6,357 nucleotides of DNA from JAKBCQ01 sp021807585 (GTDB taxonomy: Bacteria; Planctomycetota; Planctomycetia; Isosphaerales; Isosphaeraceae). Shown here piece after piece: positions 1 to 5,951 of this stretch. Both the position numbers and the translations under genes were made by a program. The notes beneath the pieces were generated by a model, which saw nothing but the letters and a program-made list of their open reading frames with translations, made no database searches and was not told the DNA's origin. Within the stretch, counting starts at the first letter, position 1. Every line of letters starts with the position of its first letter. Location of the stretch: contig DAHWFG010000242.1 in the NCBI GenBank assembly GCA_027325115.1, positions 1 to 6,357 on the forward strand, written 5' to 3'.

Positions 1-9
1 CAATGCAAC

Positions 10-45
10 GAGCCCGGGCGACCGTGAGATCGGGCCGGGACGCTC
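10..45 (+). terminator. Possible hairpin terminator of an upstream gene
   Basis: CCCGG (13-17) can pair with CCGGG (35-39), CGA (19-21) with TCG (30-32), and an outer GAG (10-12) with CTC (43-45). A very short T run (TTT, 46-48) follows. The stem is interrupted and the T tract is poor, so this is a weak candidate for the end of a transcript entering from the left. Confidence 0.25.
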
Positions 46-70
46 TTTGACATCTCGATTGTTTGATCAA

Positions 71-138
71 GAGAGCCGGGACGTCGTCGCGAAGTATGAG
101 AGCCGTAAATCTCAACCTTCGCGACACGTCCCCCTCTC
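71..138. repeat. Long near-perfect inverted repeat (hairpin)
   Basis: The left arm at 78-94 and the right arm at 117-132 are complementary over 16 base pairs with a single bulged C at 85. After a small CC/C internal loop the stem continues outward with GAGAG (71-75) paired to CTCTC (134-138). Inward, TGAGA (97-101) pairs with TCTCA (110-114) around the 8-base loop 102-109. The total is 26 paired positions in 68 bases. No T tract follows on either side, so it does not look like an ordinary intrinsic terminator. It could be a structured RNA, a leader element or a small palindromic repeat. The structure is directly visible; the role is unknown. Confidence 0.75.
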
Positions 139-184
139 AAGAAGTTTCGCGCTGCGCAGCACAACACCCGATCGATTCAATCGC

Positions 185-217
185 ATCCATTTCGATCGAT
201 CTCAATTCGAAGTGGAT
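185..217. repeat. Imperfect hairpin, 11 base pairs
   Basis: Bases 185-195 pair with 207-217 over 11 positions, one of them a T-G wobble (190 with 212), around an 11-base loop. An alternative 7-base pairing, CCCGATC (167-173) with GATCGGG (215-221), uses part of the same right arm, so the two folds exclude each other. The function is unknown and chance occurrence cannot be excluded. Confidence 0.35.
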
Positions 218-621
218 CGGGAACGAGAGCCCGCGCCGAGGGAATTCGTTTGAAGTCGAGGCGTTCGATCACCGAGTCGAATCGTCGGCACACCGATACG
301 GAAATCGCCGAGAAAAACGTCGGATTGTCATCGATCCATCGCACCGTGATCGCTCGGCGCTCTCGTTTTGTGATCGCGGTTGGAATATGCTTTTCGCAGT
401 CGAACGTGGTGGATAGACTGAAGCGATGCGGAATAGGCCACATCGGCGCCACGGTTCCTCGTCTCTTCGCACGCATGACGCACGGCGCGACTGGGACGAT
501 TTCGAATTCGATCAAGATCCAATCCGATGTGTCGACGACGCGCGTCGAGCCGCAAGCGGATTGTCGTTGCATAATCAACTACTATGGATCGCACGTTCAG
601 ATTGATTGGATGGAAACAACG

Positions 622-2304
622 ATGCCGGGCGAGCGGAAAATCACCCCGACGCTGTTGATGCTCAAAGGAGACGCCCCCGGGCGGATCTTCGAGCTCCGCG
701 GGGAAAGCACGGTCATCGGTCGCCATCCCGATTGCGATGTCCAGTTAAACGTCGAGGCGGTCTCTCGAAGGCACGCGCGGATTCGCAAAAGCGAACGCAG
801 CCTGCTGATCGAGGATCTCGACAGCCGCAACGGTACGCATGTCAACGGAATGCCGATCACCGCTCCCGTTCCGCTCGAAGACGGCTCTTATGTTCAGCTA
901 TGTGATTATGTATTTTTGTTTCAAGGGGGCGTCGTCAAGATCGAGGACGACGGCGATAAGAGTTCGACGATCTTGGGGATGCTTGATCTGGCGGAATCGT
1001 CGTCGACGAGCCGATGGACCGACGTACGCCCCGAGGAGAAGCTTCGCGCCGTGCTCGAGATTAGCGGTCGGATCTTCGGTTCGACGCTGCAACTCCGCGA
1101 GCTGCTCGAGCGAACACTCGAGTCGCTGTTCACGATCTTTCGGCAGGCGGATCGCGGTTTTGCGCTGTTGCGAGACGAGCGCGACGGCGAATTGCGGCCG
1201 ATGGCGATCAAATACCGCGAAGGCGCGCCCGATTCGATGGCGATCAGTCGGACGATTCTCAATCACGTTCTCAACGAACGGCGCGCGATACTGAGCGTCG
1301 ACGCGGGGACCGATCGCCGTTTCAGCCAGAGCGACAGCGTCGCGTCGTCGAAGCTGAGGACCGTTTTGTGCGTGCCGTTGCTCGATCAGAATCGCGATCC
1401 GATCGGCGTGATCGAACTCGACGCGCAATCGCCTAAAGGGACTTTCACCGAGGAAGATCTGGATTTGATCGTCGCGGTCGCGGGGCAGATCTCGATTGCG
1501 ATCGAGAACGCTCGGCTCCACGAGTCGTTGCTCCATCGGCGTGAACTCGAGCAAGGTTTCCGCAACGCCCGCGAGGTTCAAAAGGCGCTCTTGCCCCGCT
1601 CAAGACCGAAGATCTTGGGCTATCAATTCTGGGATTATTACGAACCCGCGATGCTTGTGGGGGGCGATTATTTTGATTACGGACCGTTCGGTCCCGCCGA
1701 CGAGGCTTCGCTCCAGAATCCCAAACGTTGGGCGATCGCCGTCGGCGACGTCGCCGGTAAAGGGATGCCCGCGGCGCTCCTCATGGCCAAGCTCTCCGCC
1801 GAAGCCCGTATGTTCATTCGATCAGAGGTCGATCCGTCGCGGGTCGTCGAACGGCTCAATCAAGAGATCGCCGACGACGACATCCAGGATCGATTCATCA
1901 CATTTTTGCTTGTTATAATCGATTGCGAAACTCACGTTTTGCGCGTCGTGAGCGCCGGGCACATGGCGCCGATCGTCCGTCGCGCCCGCGGCGTGTTTGA
2001 ACTTGTTGGGGAGGACGAAACGGGTCCTCCGCTCGCGGTCGTCTCGGGGCAAAAATACCGGGCGATTGAGACGAAGCTCGAACCCGGCGACGTCGTCGTT
2101 CTGTATACCGACGGAGTGACCGAGGCGGTCGATTCCAAGAACCGGCAATTCGGCCACGAACGCCTCCGGAAGACGATTGAGGCGGCGCAGCAGGGCCCCC
2201 AGGCGGTCGGCGAGGCGGTCCTCCGCGCGGCGCGGATGCATGTCGCAGGCCACGCTCAATCCGACGACATCACCCTCCTTTGCTTCGGGCGCCAGATGTC
2301 ATAA
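622..2304 (+). CDS. FHA-GAF-SpoIIE (PP2C-type) serine/threonine phosphatase
   Basis: A predicted cytoplasmic signalling protein of 560 residues that reads a phosphopeptide and a small-molecule or protein cue and dephosphorylates phosphoserine or phosphothreonine on a partner. An FHA domain spans about 10-104, with GRHPDC (33-38), SRRHA (48-52) and DSRNGTHVNG (67-76), the residues that bind phosphothreonine. A GAF-like domain spans about 141-299. A charged helix (299-322) leads to a SpoIIE/PP2C domain (322-558). Its metal-binding acidic motifs are intact: GGDYFD with D349, GDVAGKG with D376, YTDG with D497 and the terminal SDD (547-549). SAGH (444-447) is also present. There is no signal peptide or membrane segment. 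ATG 622 is chosen because GGA at 612-614 sits 7 bases upstream; ATG 610 is the alternative. A TTG at 250 would add a non-conserved-looking tail. The gene converges on the glycosyltransferase gene. The physiological partner is not encoded nearby. Confidence 0.93.
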   Translation: MPGERKITPTLLMLKGDAPGRIFELRGESTVIGRHPDCDVQLNVEAVSRRHARIRKSERSLLIEDLDSRNGTHVNGMPITAPVPLEDGSYVQLCDYVFLFQGGVVKIEDDGDKSSTILGMLDLAESSSTSRWTDVRPEEKLRAVLEISGRIFGSTLQLRELLERTLESLFTIFRQADRGFALLRDERDGELRPMAIKYREGAPDSMAISRTILNHVLNERRAILSVDAGTDRRFSQSDSVASSKLRTVLCVPLLDQNRDPIGVIELDAQSPKGTFTEEDLDLIVAVAGQISIAIENARLHESLLHRRELEQGFRNAREVQKALLPRSRPKILGYQFWDYYEPAMLVGGDYFDYGPFGPADEASLQNPKRWAIAVGDVAGKGMPAALLMAKLSAEARMFIRSEVDPSRVVERLNQEIADDDIQDRFITFLLVIIDCETHVLRVVSAGHMAPIVRRARGVFELVGEDETGPPLAVVSGQKYRAIETKLEPGDVVVLYTDGVTEAVDSKNRQFGHERLRKTIEAAQQGPQAVGEAVLRAARMHVAGHAQSDDITLLCFGRQMS

Positions 2305-2313
2305 CGACCGCGC

Positions 2314-2341
2314 CGAAACGGCCTTCGCCGACGCCGGTTCG
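2314..2341. terminator. Weak hairpin between convergent genes
   Basis: CGAAACGGC (2314-2322) pairs with GCCGGTTCG (2333-2341), nine positions with one A-G mismatch and a 10-base loop. It lies in the 56-base gap between the two convergent stop codons, so it could end transcripts from both sides. No T tract follows directly on either strand, which makes intrinsic termination uncertain. Confidence 0.3.
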
Positions 2342-2360
2342 ATCGCTCGGAATCGTGGTT

Positions 2361-3623
2361 TCACAATCTTTTATCACTTTGTTTGATCATATCCAGCTTC
2401 AGGATCGGTTCATCGCGGTAATCCCCCGTCGCGTTAAACCCCGCGCGCGTTCTGGGCTCGATTCCGTAACGAACCGCCTCGAACGCGGGAAAAGCGAGGA
2501 GGAAAAACGCCGCGATCTTCCCGCAAGGAGATCCTCGAAACGCGCTCGCCAAAACGTTCCAGCCGCGTGCGATCGTCAGATAAAAACAGGGGACTAAAAA
2601 CAAAAGTAAACGACCGTGGAAAGGATACAACCGCAACATCGAAGCCCCCAGCGTGAACGCGATCGGGCCCAGGCGAATCAGAGCCTTTTCGGCCGAATCG
2701 GCGAATGAAGCCGCGGCGCCGAGCGCGAACAACGCGAGCGCGGGAATGACCGCGATCCGTGCGTCGATCGCCGGGATCGAACGGCCGATCGGATTGATAA
2801 ACGCATCGACAAACGCCGCCGAAACCCAGCGAACGACCGCGGCGAACGATCCCCCCGAGGGAGGGAACGCGAAATTCCAAAAATCCCACAACACCGTGCC
2901 TCGCTGCAACATTCGTCTCGATACGAAATAAAATGGTATAAATACTAGTATCCAGCCGAGATTCATCACGATCGCGATTTTGAGCCTCGCGGGATCGCGA
3001 AGGCGAAGCGCGGCGCGGATCGCGGCGAGCCCCGCGGCCGCGACACAAAAGACCGCGGGGAACGACGACCAGAGCGCGATTCCCCCCGCCGCGAAAGCGA
3101 TCGCGAGCCTCTTGTACGATACGTTTGGTTGAATCGTTTCGAGCCCGATCCAGATTGAAGCGACCGCCGCGAGGACGTCTCCCGAATAAGGCTTGAGCTC
3201 GTCGGCGTAATAGATGAGGTTGTCCGAGGTCGCGACCAAAGCCGAAGCGATCAAACCCGCGGCGGAATCGAGATCCTTGCGAGCGATCGCCGCGAAAGCC
3301 CAAACCGTCAGGCAAGCCGCCAGGTACGGATTCAGACGCAACGCTCGCGAACTCGAACCCAATGTATACAAAAGCATTTTTTCAATCATCATGAAACCGA
3401 TCGGCGCCGCCTGATTGTTCGTGAACCGAGCGCCGAGCGGACGCGCGGTGATGTTCTCGCGGATCGACGATTCGTCGAGCCAGAGCCCGCGATCGCGGAC
3501 GTATTCGCCGGTTCGAAACGCGAGCCCCGCCGCGACGACCGTCCAAAAAACAATCCGGCGCCGCGCCGCGGCGTCCCATGTCGAGATATTGATTTTATAT
3601 GTAAATATCTTTTTACTTATCAT
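2361..3623 (-). CDS. Polytopic GT-C-fold (GT39/ArnT-like) glycosyltransferase-like membrane protein
   Basis: A 420-residue protein with about ten hydrophobic segments. The best match from memory is the GT-C superfamily of lipid-linked sugar transferases (PMT/ArnT/RgtA-like), which act on the outer face of the inner membrane. After the first membrane segment (about 25-40) comes GLWLDES (46-52) with D50 and E51 in the expected first outer loop, where the catalytic acid of the family lies. Then follow PIGFMMIEKM (74-83), YYADELKPYSGD (138-149) and YPFHGR (333-338) before the last membrane segments. A short soluble tail (about 388-420) ends the protein. Sugar and acceptor cannot be told. ATG 3623 is chosen: the frame stays open further upstream, but only through a C8 tract and into the preceding gene with basic, non-membrane sequence. 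No clear Shine-Dalgarno sequence precedes it. The nuclease gene ends 53 bases upstream, suggesting co-transcription. Confidence 0.83.
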   Translation of the reverse strand: MISKKIFTYKINISTWDAAARRRIVFWTVVAAGLAFRTGEYVRDRGLWLDESSIRENITARPLGARFTNNQAAPIGFMMIEKMLLYTLGSSSRALRLNPYLAACLTVWAFAAIARKDLDSAAGLIASALVATSDNLIYYADELKPYSGDVLAAVASIWIGLETIQPNVSYKRLAIAFAAGGIALWSSFPAVFCVAAAGLAAIRAALRLRDPARLKIAIVMNLGWILVFIPFYFVSRRMLQRGTVLWDFWNFAFPPSGGSFAAVVRWVSAAFVDAFINPIGRSIPAIDARIAVIPALALFALGAAASFADSAEKALIRLGPIAFTLGASMLRLYPFHGRLLLFLVPCFYLTIARGWNVLASAFRGSPCGKIAAFFLLAFPAFEAVRYGIEPRTRAGFNATGDYRDEPILKLDMIKQSDKRL

Positions 3624-3659
3624 AATTAACTGGAATTCGATATCAATTCCCGGGGGGGG
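3584..3659 (-). promoter_or_regulatory. AT-rich start region with dyad and C8 tract before the glycosyltransferase gene
   Basis: Bases 3584-3650 contain only 14 G or C in 67 (21%), in sharp contrast with the surroundings, and straddle the start codon. Just upstream of the ATG lies an inverted repeat, GGAATT (3632-3637) and AATTCC (3645-3650), followed by a run of eight G on the plus strand (3652-3659), read as C8 in the gene's direction. A second inverted repeat (3584-3590 with 3604-3610) lies in the first codons. This may be a promoter or an unstructured translation start; the sequence alone does not decide. Confidence 0.4.
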
Positions 3660-3676
3660 ACGTCGGGCGTAGCGTT

Positions 3677-4636
3677 TCAAACTTTCCGCCACCAGCGATC
3701 GATCGGCAGACCGAGTTCGCGCGCGATCGGTTCGGTTGACGAGCGAAACCGTTCGGCGTCGCCGGGATATCCCGCGGTCGGCTTGAGTCCGGGGATTCGA
3801 TCGAGCCAAAAGGAGTTAAAAAGGATCATCCAATATTCACGCAATAATTTACTGATCATTGACGAGAGCGCGACGATCGAGTCGTCGCCGTCGGCGCGGG
3901 CTCGAAACGAAAGATCGAACCGCCTGCTCCCTTCGAGACGAACCGAGTAATCGCTGCGGGTCGCGGATTCGCCCCCTCGATCGATCCACACACCGGGAAA
4001 TACTTCTGCGAGCATCTCTTGATAAAACCTTCTGCCGCCGTGCTTGTCGCAGACGATCGTAGCCGAATCCGCGGCGGGGTCGTCGCGCTCGGCGGCGATC
4101 AACTTGCAAAAGACGCTCGCGTGAACATCGGCTTTGGTGTTATCGCCCGTAAGCCCGGAGTTGAATCGAGCGGGGCCGAGCGTGATCGATCGCACCGCGA
4201 CGATCCTCAGCCCGGTTTTCTCGAAATAGCGATTGGCGACGGTCCGCAAGATCCGATCCTCGGACAGATCGATCGGGATTTTTAACGCCTGTTTATCGCA
4301 CCAATATGAGATTTCGTCGTCGTCGCGGGTTTCTCCCGGCGCACGCGCCGCGTCGAGAAGCTCGGGATACGTCCGAGCGGCGCCGAGTCCCGCCGCGGCG
4401 AACGCCGCCAAAACGCCTTCCTCGAGCCGCTCGAAGCCGTTTTTTAACTGGTAAATTGCTTTGGAATCGTCGATCCAAAGAGCGGCCGCGGGATCGCGCG
4501 CCTTGCCGATTTCGCCCGCCGAATTCGCCCAAAAATCGGGTCGATTCGATCCCGACGTTTCGACCGCGACCGAGGTCATCACGAGCGGACCCAATTTCGG
4601 TCCGTAACCCGCCTCGTCGATTCCGATCCATCGCAT
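3677..4636 (-). CDS. Type 2 RNase H (RNase HII/HIII)-like nuclease, large variant
   Basis: A 319-residue protein with all parts of the type 2 RNase H active site. IDEAG carries D7 and E8, DDSK is at 56-59, the third acid is D197 in VCDKHGG, and the fourth is D249 in RAD, seven residues before ALSSMISKLLRE. That last segment matches the SAASILAKVTRD region of RNase HII. A C-terminal GYP (289-291) matches the GYPT motif that carries the junction-sensing tyrosine. The family cleaves RNA in RNA-DNA hybrids or at embedded ribonucleotides using two metal ions. Two features differ: the GRG/GKG motif after DEA is GYG (10-12), and the distance from DSK to the third acid is much longer than in E. coli RNase HII, so the protein exceeds the usual 200 or so residues. 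ATG 4636 is chosen because a G6 run lies 9 bases upstream; ATG 4645 abuts that run and TTG 4687 is unlikely. The glycosyltransferase gene follows after 53 bases. Substrate specificity is uncertain. Confidence 0.85.
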   Translation of the reverse strand: MRWIGIDEAGYGPKLGPLVMTSVAVETSGSNRPDFWANSAGEIGKARDPAAALWIDDSKAIYQLKNGFERLEEGVLAAFAAAGLGAARTYPELLDAARAPGETRDDDEISYWCDKQALKIPIDLSEDRILRTVANRYFEKTGLRIVAVRSITLGPARFNSGLTGDNTKADVHASVFCKLIAAERDDPAADSATIVCDKHGGRRFYQEMLAEVFPGVWIDRGGESATRSDYSVRLEGSRRFDLSFRARADGDDSIVALSSMISKLLREYWMILFNSFWLDRIPGLKPTAGYPGDAERFRSSTEPIARELGLPIDRWWRKV

Positions 4637-4645
4637 CGTCGTCAT

Positions 4646-4651
4646 CCCCCC
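4646..4651 (-). promoter_or_regulatory. G6 run, probable ribosome binding site of the RNase H-like gene
   Basis: GGGGGG on the minus strand ends 9 bases before ATG 4636 and touches ATG 4645 directly. The spacing therefore favours 4636 as the start codon, giving a protein beginning MRWIGIDEAG, which is also the natural length ahead of the catalytic DEAG. Confidence 0.4.
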
Positions 4652-4725
4652 GATCCGCACTCTATCAGCGGAATCCAGGAGGATCAACGACGAACGACTT
4701 CACGCGAGAAAAACCAATATCAGTA

Positions 4726-4754
4726 TTTATGTCGTATTAATGATTAACAAGCAA
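4726..4754 (-). promoter_or_regulatory. Candidate promoter with internal palindrome for the RNase H-like gene
   Basis: On the minus strand TTGCTT (4754-4749) is followed after 17 bases by CATAAA (4731-4726), a moderate match to a sigma-70-type promoter. It lies in an AT-rich stretch (9 G or C in 40 bases, 4711-4750). The spacer contains the 11-base palindrome TTAATGATTAA (4737-4747), a possible repressor or activator site. If used, it would start a transcript about 80 bases before ATG 4636 and make the nuclease and glycosyltransferase genes independent of parA. Confidence 0.35.
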
Positions 4755-4760
4755 ACCCCG

Positions 4761-4793
4761 CGGCGCGAACGCGATCTCATCCCGAAGGCGCCG
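4761..4793 (-). terminator. Weak hairpin after the parA-like gene
   Basis: CGGCGC (4761-4766) pairs perfectly with GCGCCG (4788-4793) around a 21-base loop, directly downstream of the ParA stop codon. On the minus strand it is followed by GGGG and then TTTGCTTG, a poor T tract. It may reduce read-through into the nuclease gene, but the evidence is slight. Confidence 0.25.
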
Positions 4794-4798
4794 AACGA

Positions 4799-5713
4799 TT
4801 ACGCGGCGGGTTCGATCGACGCGGCGGCGTGATCGGCGGTTTGGGGATCGACTTGAAGCGTTTCGCCGTGATCGGCGGCCGACCCGGCCGCGGCGGTCGT
4901 TTTGTCGTCGCGCCAGATCGTCGCGGGGGCTTGCCCCAGCACCTCGGCCGCGAGCGACGCGTAATCCTCGGCGCCCCGACTGTTCGCGGCGTATTGGAAG
5001 ATCGATTGGCCGAAGCTCGGGCATTCGGCGAGGCGGATGTTGCGGCGAATACGCGTATGAAACAGTTTGGCGTCGGCCCAGGGCGCCGACGCGTGCCTTC
5101 GACCGTCAAAATAGCTTTCGAGATCCTCGACGACCTCGCCGCCGAGCTTCGTTCCCGAATCGTAAAGGCAGAGAACGACCCCGCCGACTTTGAGATCGCG
5201 ATTCACGCGTTTGGCGACGAGATGAATCGTTTCGAGCAACTTCGATAGCCCGTGCAACGCCAGAAAGTGCGCCTGGAGCGGAATGAAAACCTCGCGCGCC
5301 GCGCACAACGCGTTGATCGTCAAAATGCCGAGCGAGGGAGGGCAATCCATAATTACAAAATCATACGGTTCGGGATCGGCGTCGAGCTGATCTCGGAGGA
5401 TCACCTCGCGACCCACCGTGCCGATCAATTCGACCTCGGCTGCGGCGAGATCGATGTGGCTGCCGCAGAGGTGCAAATCGGCGGTTATTTCGCGCCGAAC
5501 CTCCGCGATGGGGGTGTTTTGCGTCAAAACCTCGTACATCGAAGGCCCCGACCGACTGGGAGTGACTCCGAGGTGCAAAGTCGCGTGCGCCTGGGGATCA
5601 AGGTCGAGAACGAGCGTGCGACGCCCCGCGGCGGCGAGCGCCGCGGCGAGGTTCACCGTCGTCGTCGTCTTTCCCACGCCCCCTTTTTGATTCAAAATCG
5701 CGATCCGTCGCAT
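4799..5713 (-). CDS. ParA/Soj-family ATPase, orphan
   Basis: A 304-residue ParA/MinD-superfamily ATPase of the short chromosomal (Soj-like) type: the P-loop begins at residue 10, so there is no N-terminal DNA-binding extension as in P1 ParA. The deviant Walker A is KGGVGKTT (10-17) with signature lysine K10, followed by DLDPQAHAT (37-45). Walker B is FVIMDCPPSLG (119-129), and the conserved RNIRLAECPSFGQSIFQYAANSRGAEDY-type stretch starts at 224. The family uses an ATP-driven dimer cycle on DNA to segregate or position DNA or protein cargo. After about residue 260 comes an alanine-, threonine- and aspartate-rich tail that looks disordered. ATG 5713 is preceded by GGGGAG (5721-5726) at 7 bases. 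No parB follows within the window, and no parS-like TGTTTCACGTGAAACA is seen. Its cargo is therefore unknown. The gene diverges from the exported-protein gene. Confidence 0.94.
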   Translation of the reverse strand: MRRIAILNQKGGVGKTTTTVNLAAALAAAGRRTLVLDLDPQAHATLHLGVTPSRSGPSMYEVLTQNTPIAEVRREITADLHLCGSHIDLAAAEVELIGTVGREVILRDQLDADPEPYDFVIMDCPPSLGILTINALCAAREVFIPLQAHFLALHGLSKLLETIHLVAKRVNRDLKVGGVVLCLYDSGTKLGGEVVEDLESYFDGRRHASAPWADAKLFHTRIRRNIRLAECPSFGQSIFQYAANSRGAEDYASLAAEVLGQAPATIWRDDKTTAAAGSAADHGETLQVDPQTADHAAASIEPAA

Positions 5714-5756
5714 TGAGGGTCTCCCCGCCCGAGGTCAACGTCGAGTTCCATTCGCA

Positions 5757-5792
5757 CGCGCGAGAAGTCTAATCGATCCCGCGACTTGCGCG
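5757..5792 (-). repeat. Bulged hairpin in the ParA leader
   Basis: CGCGC (5757-5761) and AAGTC (5765-5769) pair with GACTT (5783-5787) and GCGCG (5788-5792), with a 3-base bulge (5762-5764) and a 13-base loop. If parA is transcribed from the AT-rich island near 5860, this fold lies in its untranslated leader, about 30 bases before the ribosome binding site. Confidence 0.3.
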
Positions 5793-5895
5793 AAGAGAAC
5801 CTTGCACCGAGCCGAACGATCGACCCGGGTCGTCTCGATAACTAGATTCTATTTATATAGTTATATTATTTAAGACATCATAATTCTGATCGTAC

Positions 5896-5907
5896 TCAAT
5901 TAATTGA
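5896..5907. promoter_or_regulatory. 12-base palindrome overlapping a candidate -35 box
   Basis: TCAATTAATTGA is a perfect palindrome. Its right half overlaps the TTGACG of the candidate promoter reading toward the exported-protein gene, a typical position for a repressor or activator site. A 12-base palindrome can occur by chance once or twice in a window of this size, so the call is tentative. Confidence 0.3.
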
Positions 5908-5930
5908 CGTCGCGCGAACCCCGTTCTAAT
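5904..5930 (+). promoter_or_regulatory. Candidate promoter for the LEPR-XLL-like gene
   Basis: TTGACG (5904-5909) and TCTAAT (5925-5930) each match five of six positions of the sigma-70 -35 and -10 hexamers. The 15-base spacing is short. A transcript from here would carry a leader of roughly 130 bases containing the two hairpins at 5952-6003. A second, closer promoter in the AT-rich stretch near 6030-6045 (TAATAT or TATATT) is equally possible. Confidence 0.35.
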
Positions 5931-5951
5931 TCTGCTTAAGTTAGGGATGAA

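Larger units (their letters stand above)
1..621. other. Intergenic or long leader region without a convincing gene
   Basis: About 620 bases before the phosphatase gene show no reading frame with a recognisable domain or protein-like composition. The frames that stay open here give arginine- and serine-rich translations typical of random high-GC sequence. The region contains a strong hairpin (71-138), weaker ones (10-45, 185-217, 532-548) and a 10-base palindrome (151-160). Unlike the other gap regions of this window, it has no strongly AT-rich island and no good -35/-10 pair near the gene start. The promoter of the phosphatase gene is therefore unresolved. It could lie further upstream, leaving this as a long structured leader, or be of an unrecognised sigma class. 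Confidence 0.55.

Noticed and set aside
47..52. Perfect TTGACA as a -35 box
   Set aside because: No -10-like hexamer occurs at 15-19 bases downstream; the sequence there is the purine-rich left edge of the hairpin.
151..160. Perfect palindrome GCTGCGCAGC as an operator
   Set aside because: Palindromes of 10 bases are expected several times by chance in a window this long, and no promoter lies beside it.
63..416. A 117-residue open frame in the left gap
   Set aside because: It starts with TTG, has random-looking arginine/serine-rich composition, and runs through the long hairpin at 71-138.
250..609. An N-terminal extension of the phosphatase from TTG 250 (or ATG 475)
   Set aside because: The added residues show no domain or protein-like composition, the FHA domain begins right after 622, and no ribosome binding site supports the early starts.
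898..1581. A long minus-strand open frame inside the phosphatase gene
   Set aside because: It is an antisense shadow of a GC-rich coding region; the plus strand encodes intact GAF and catalytic-domain sequence there.
2434..3315. A 293-residue minus-strand frame overlapping the membrane-protein gene
   Set aside because: It is a frame-shifted shadow with arginine-rich composition, whereas the chosen frame gives regular membrane segments and GT-C motifs.
3624..3809. Extension of the glycosyltransferase to an upstream start at 3809
   Set aside because: The extra 62 residues are basic and unstructured, run through the C8 tract and overlap the 3' end of the nuclease gene.
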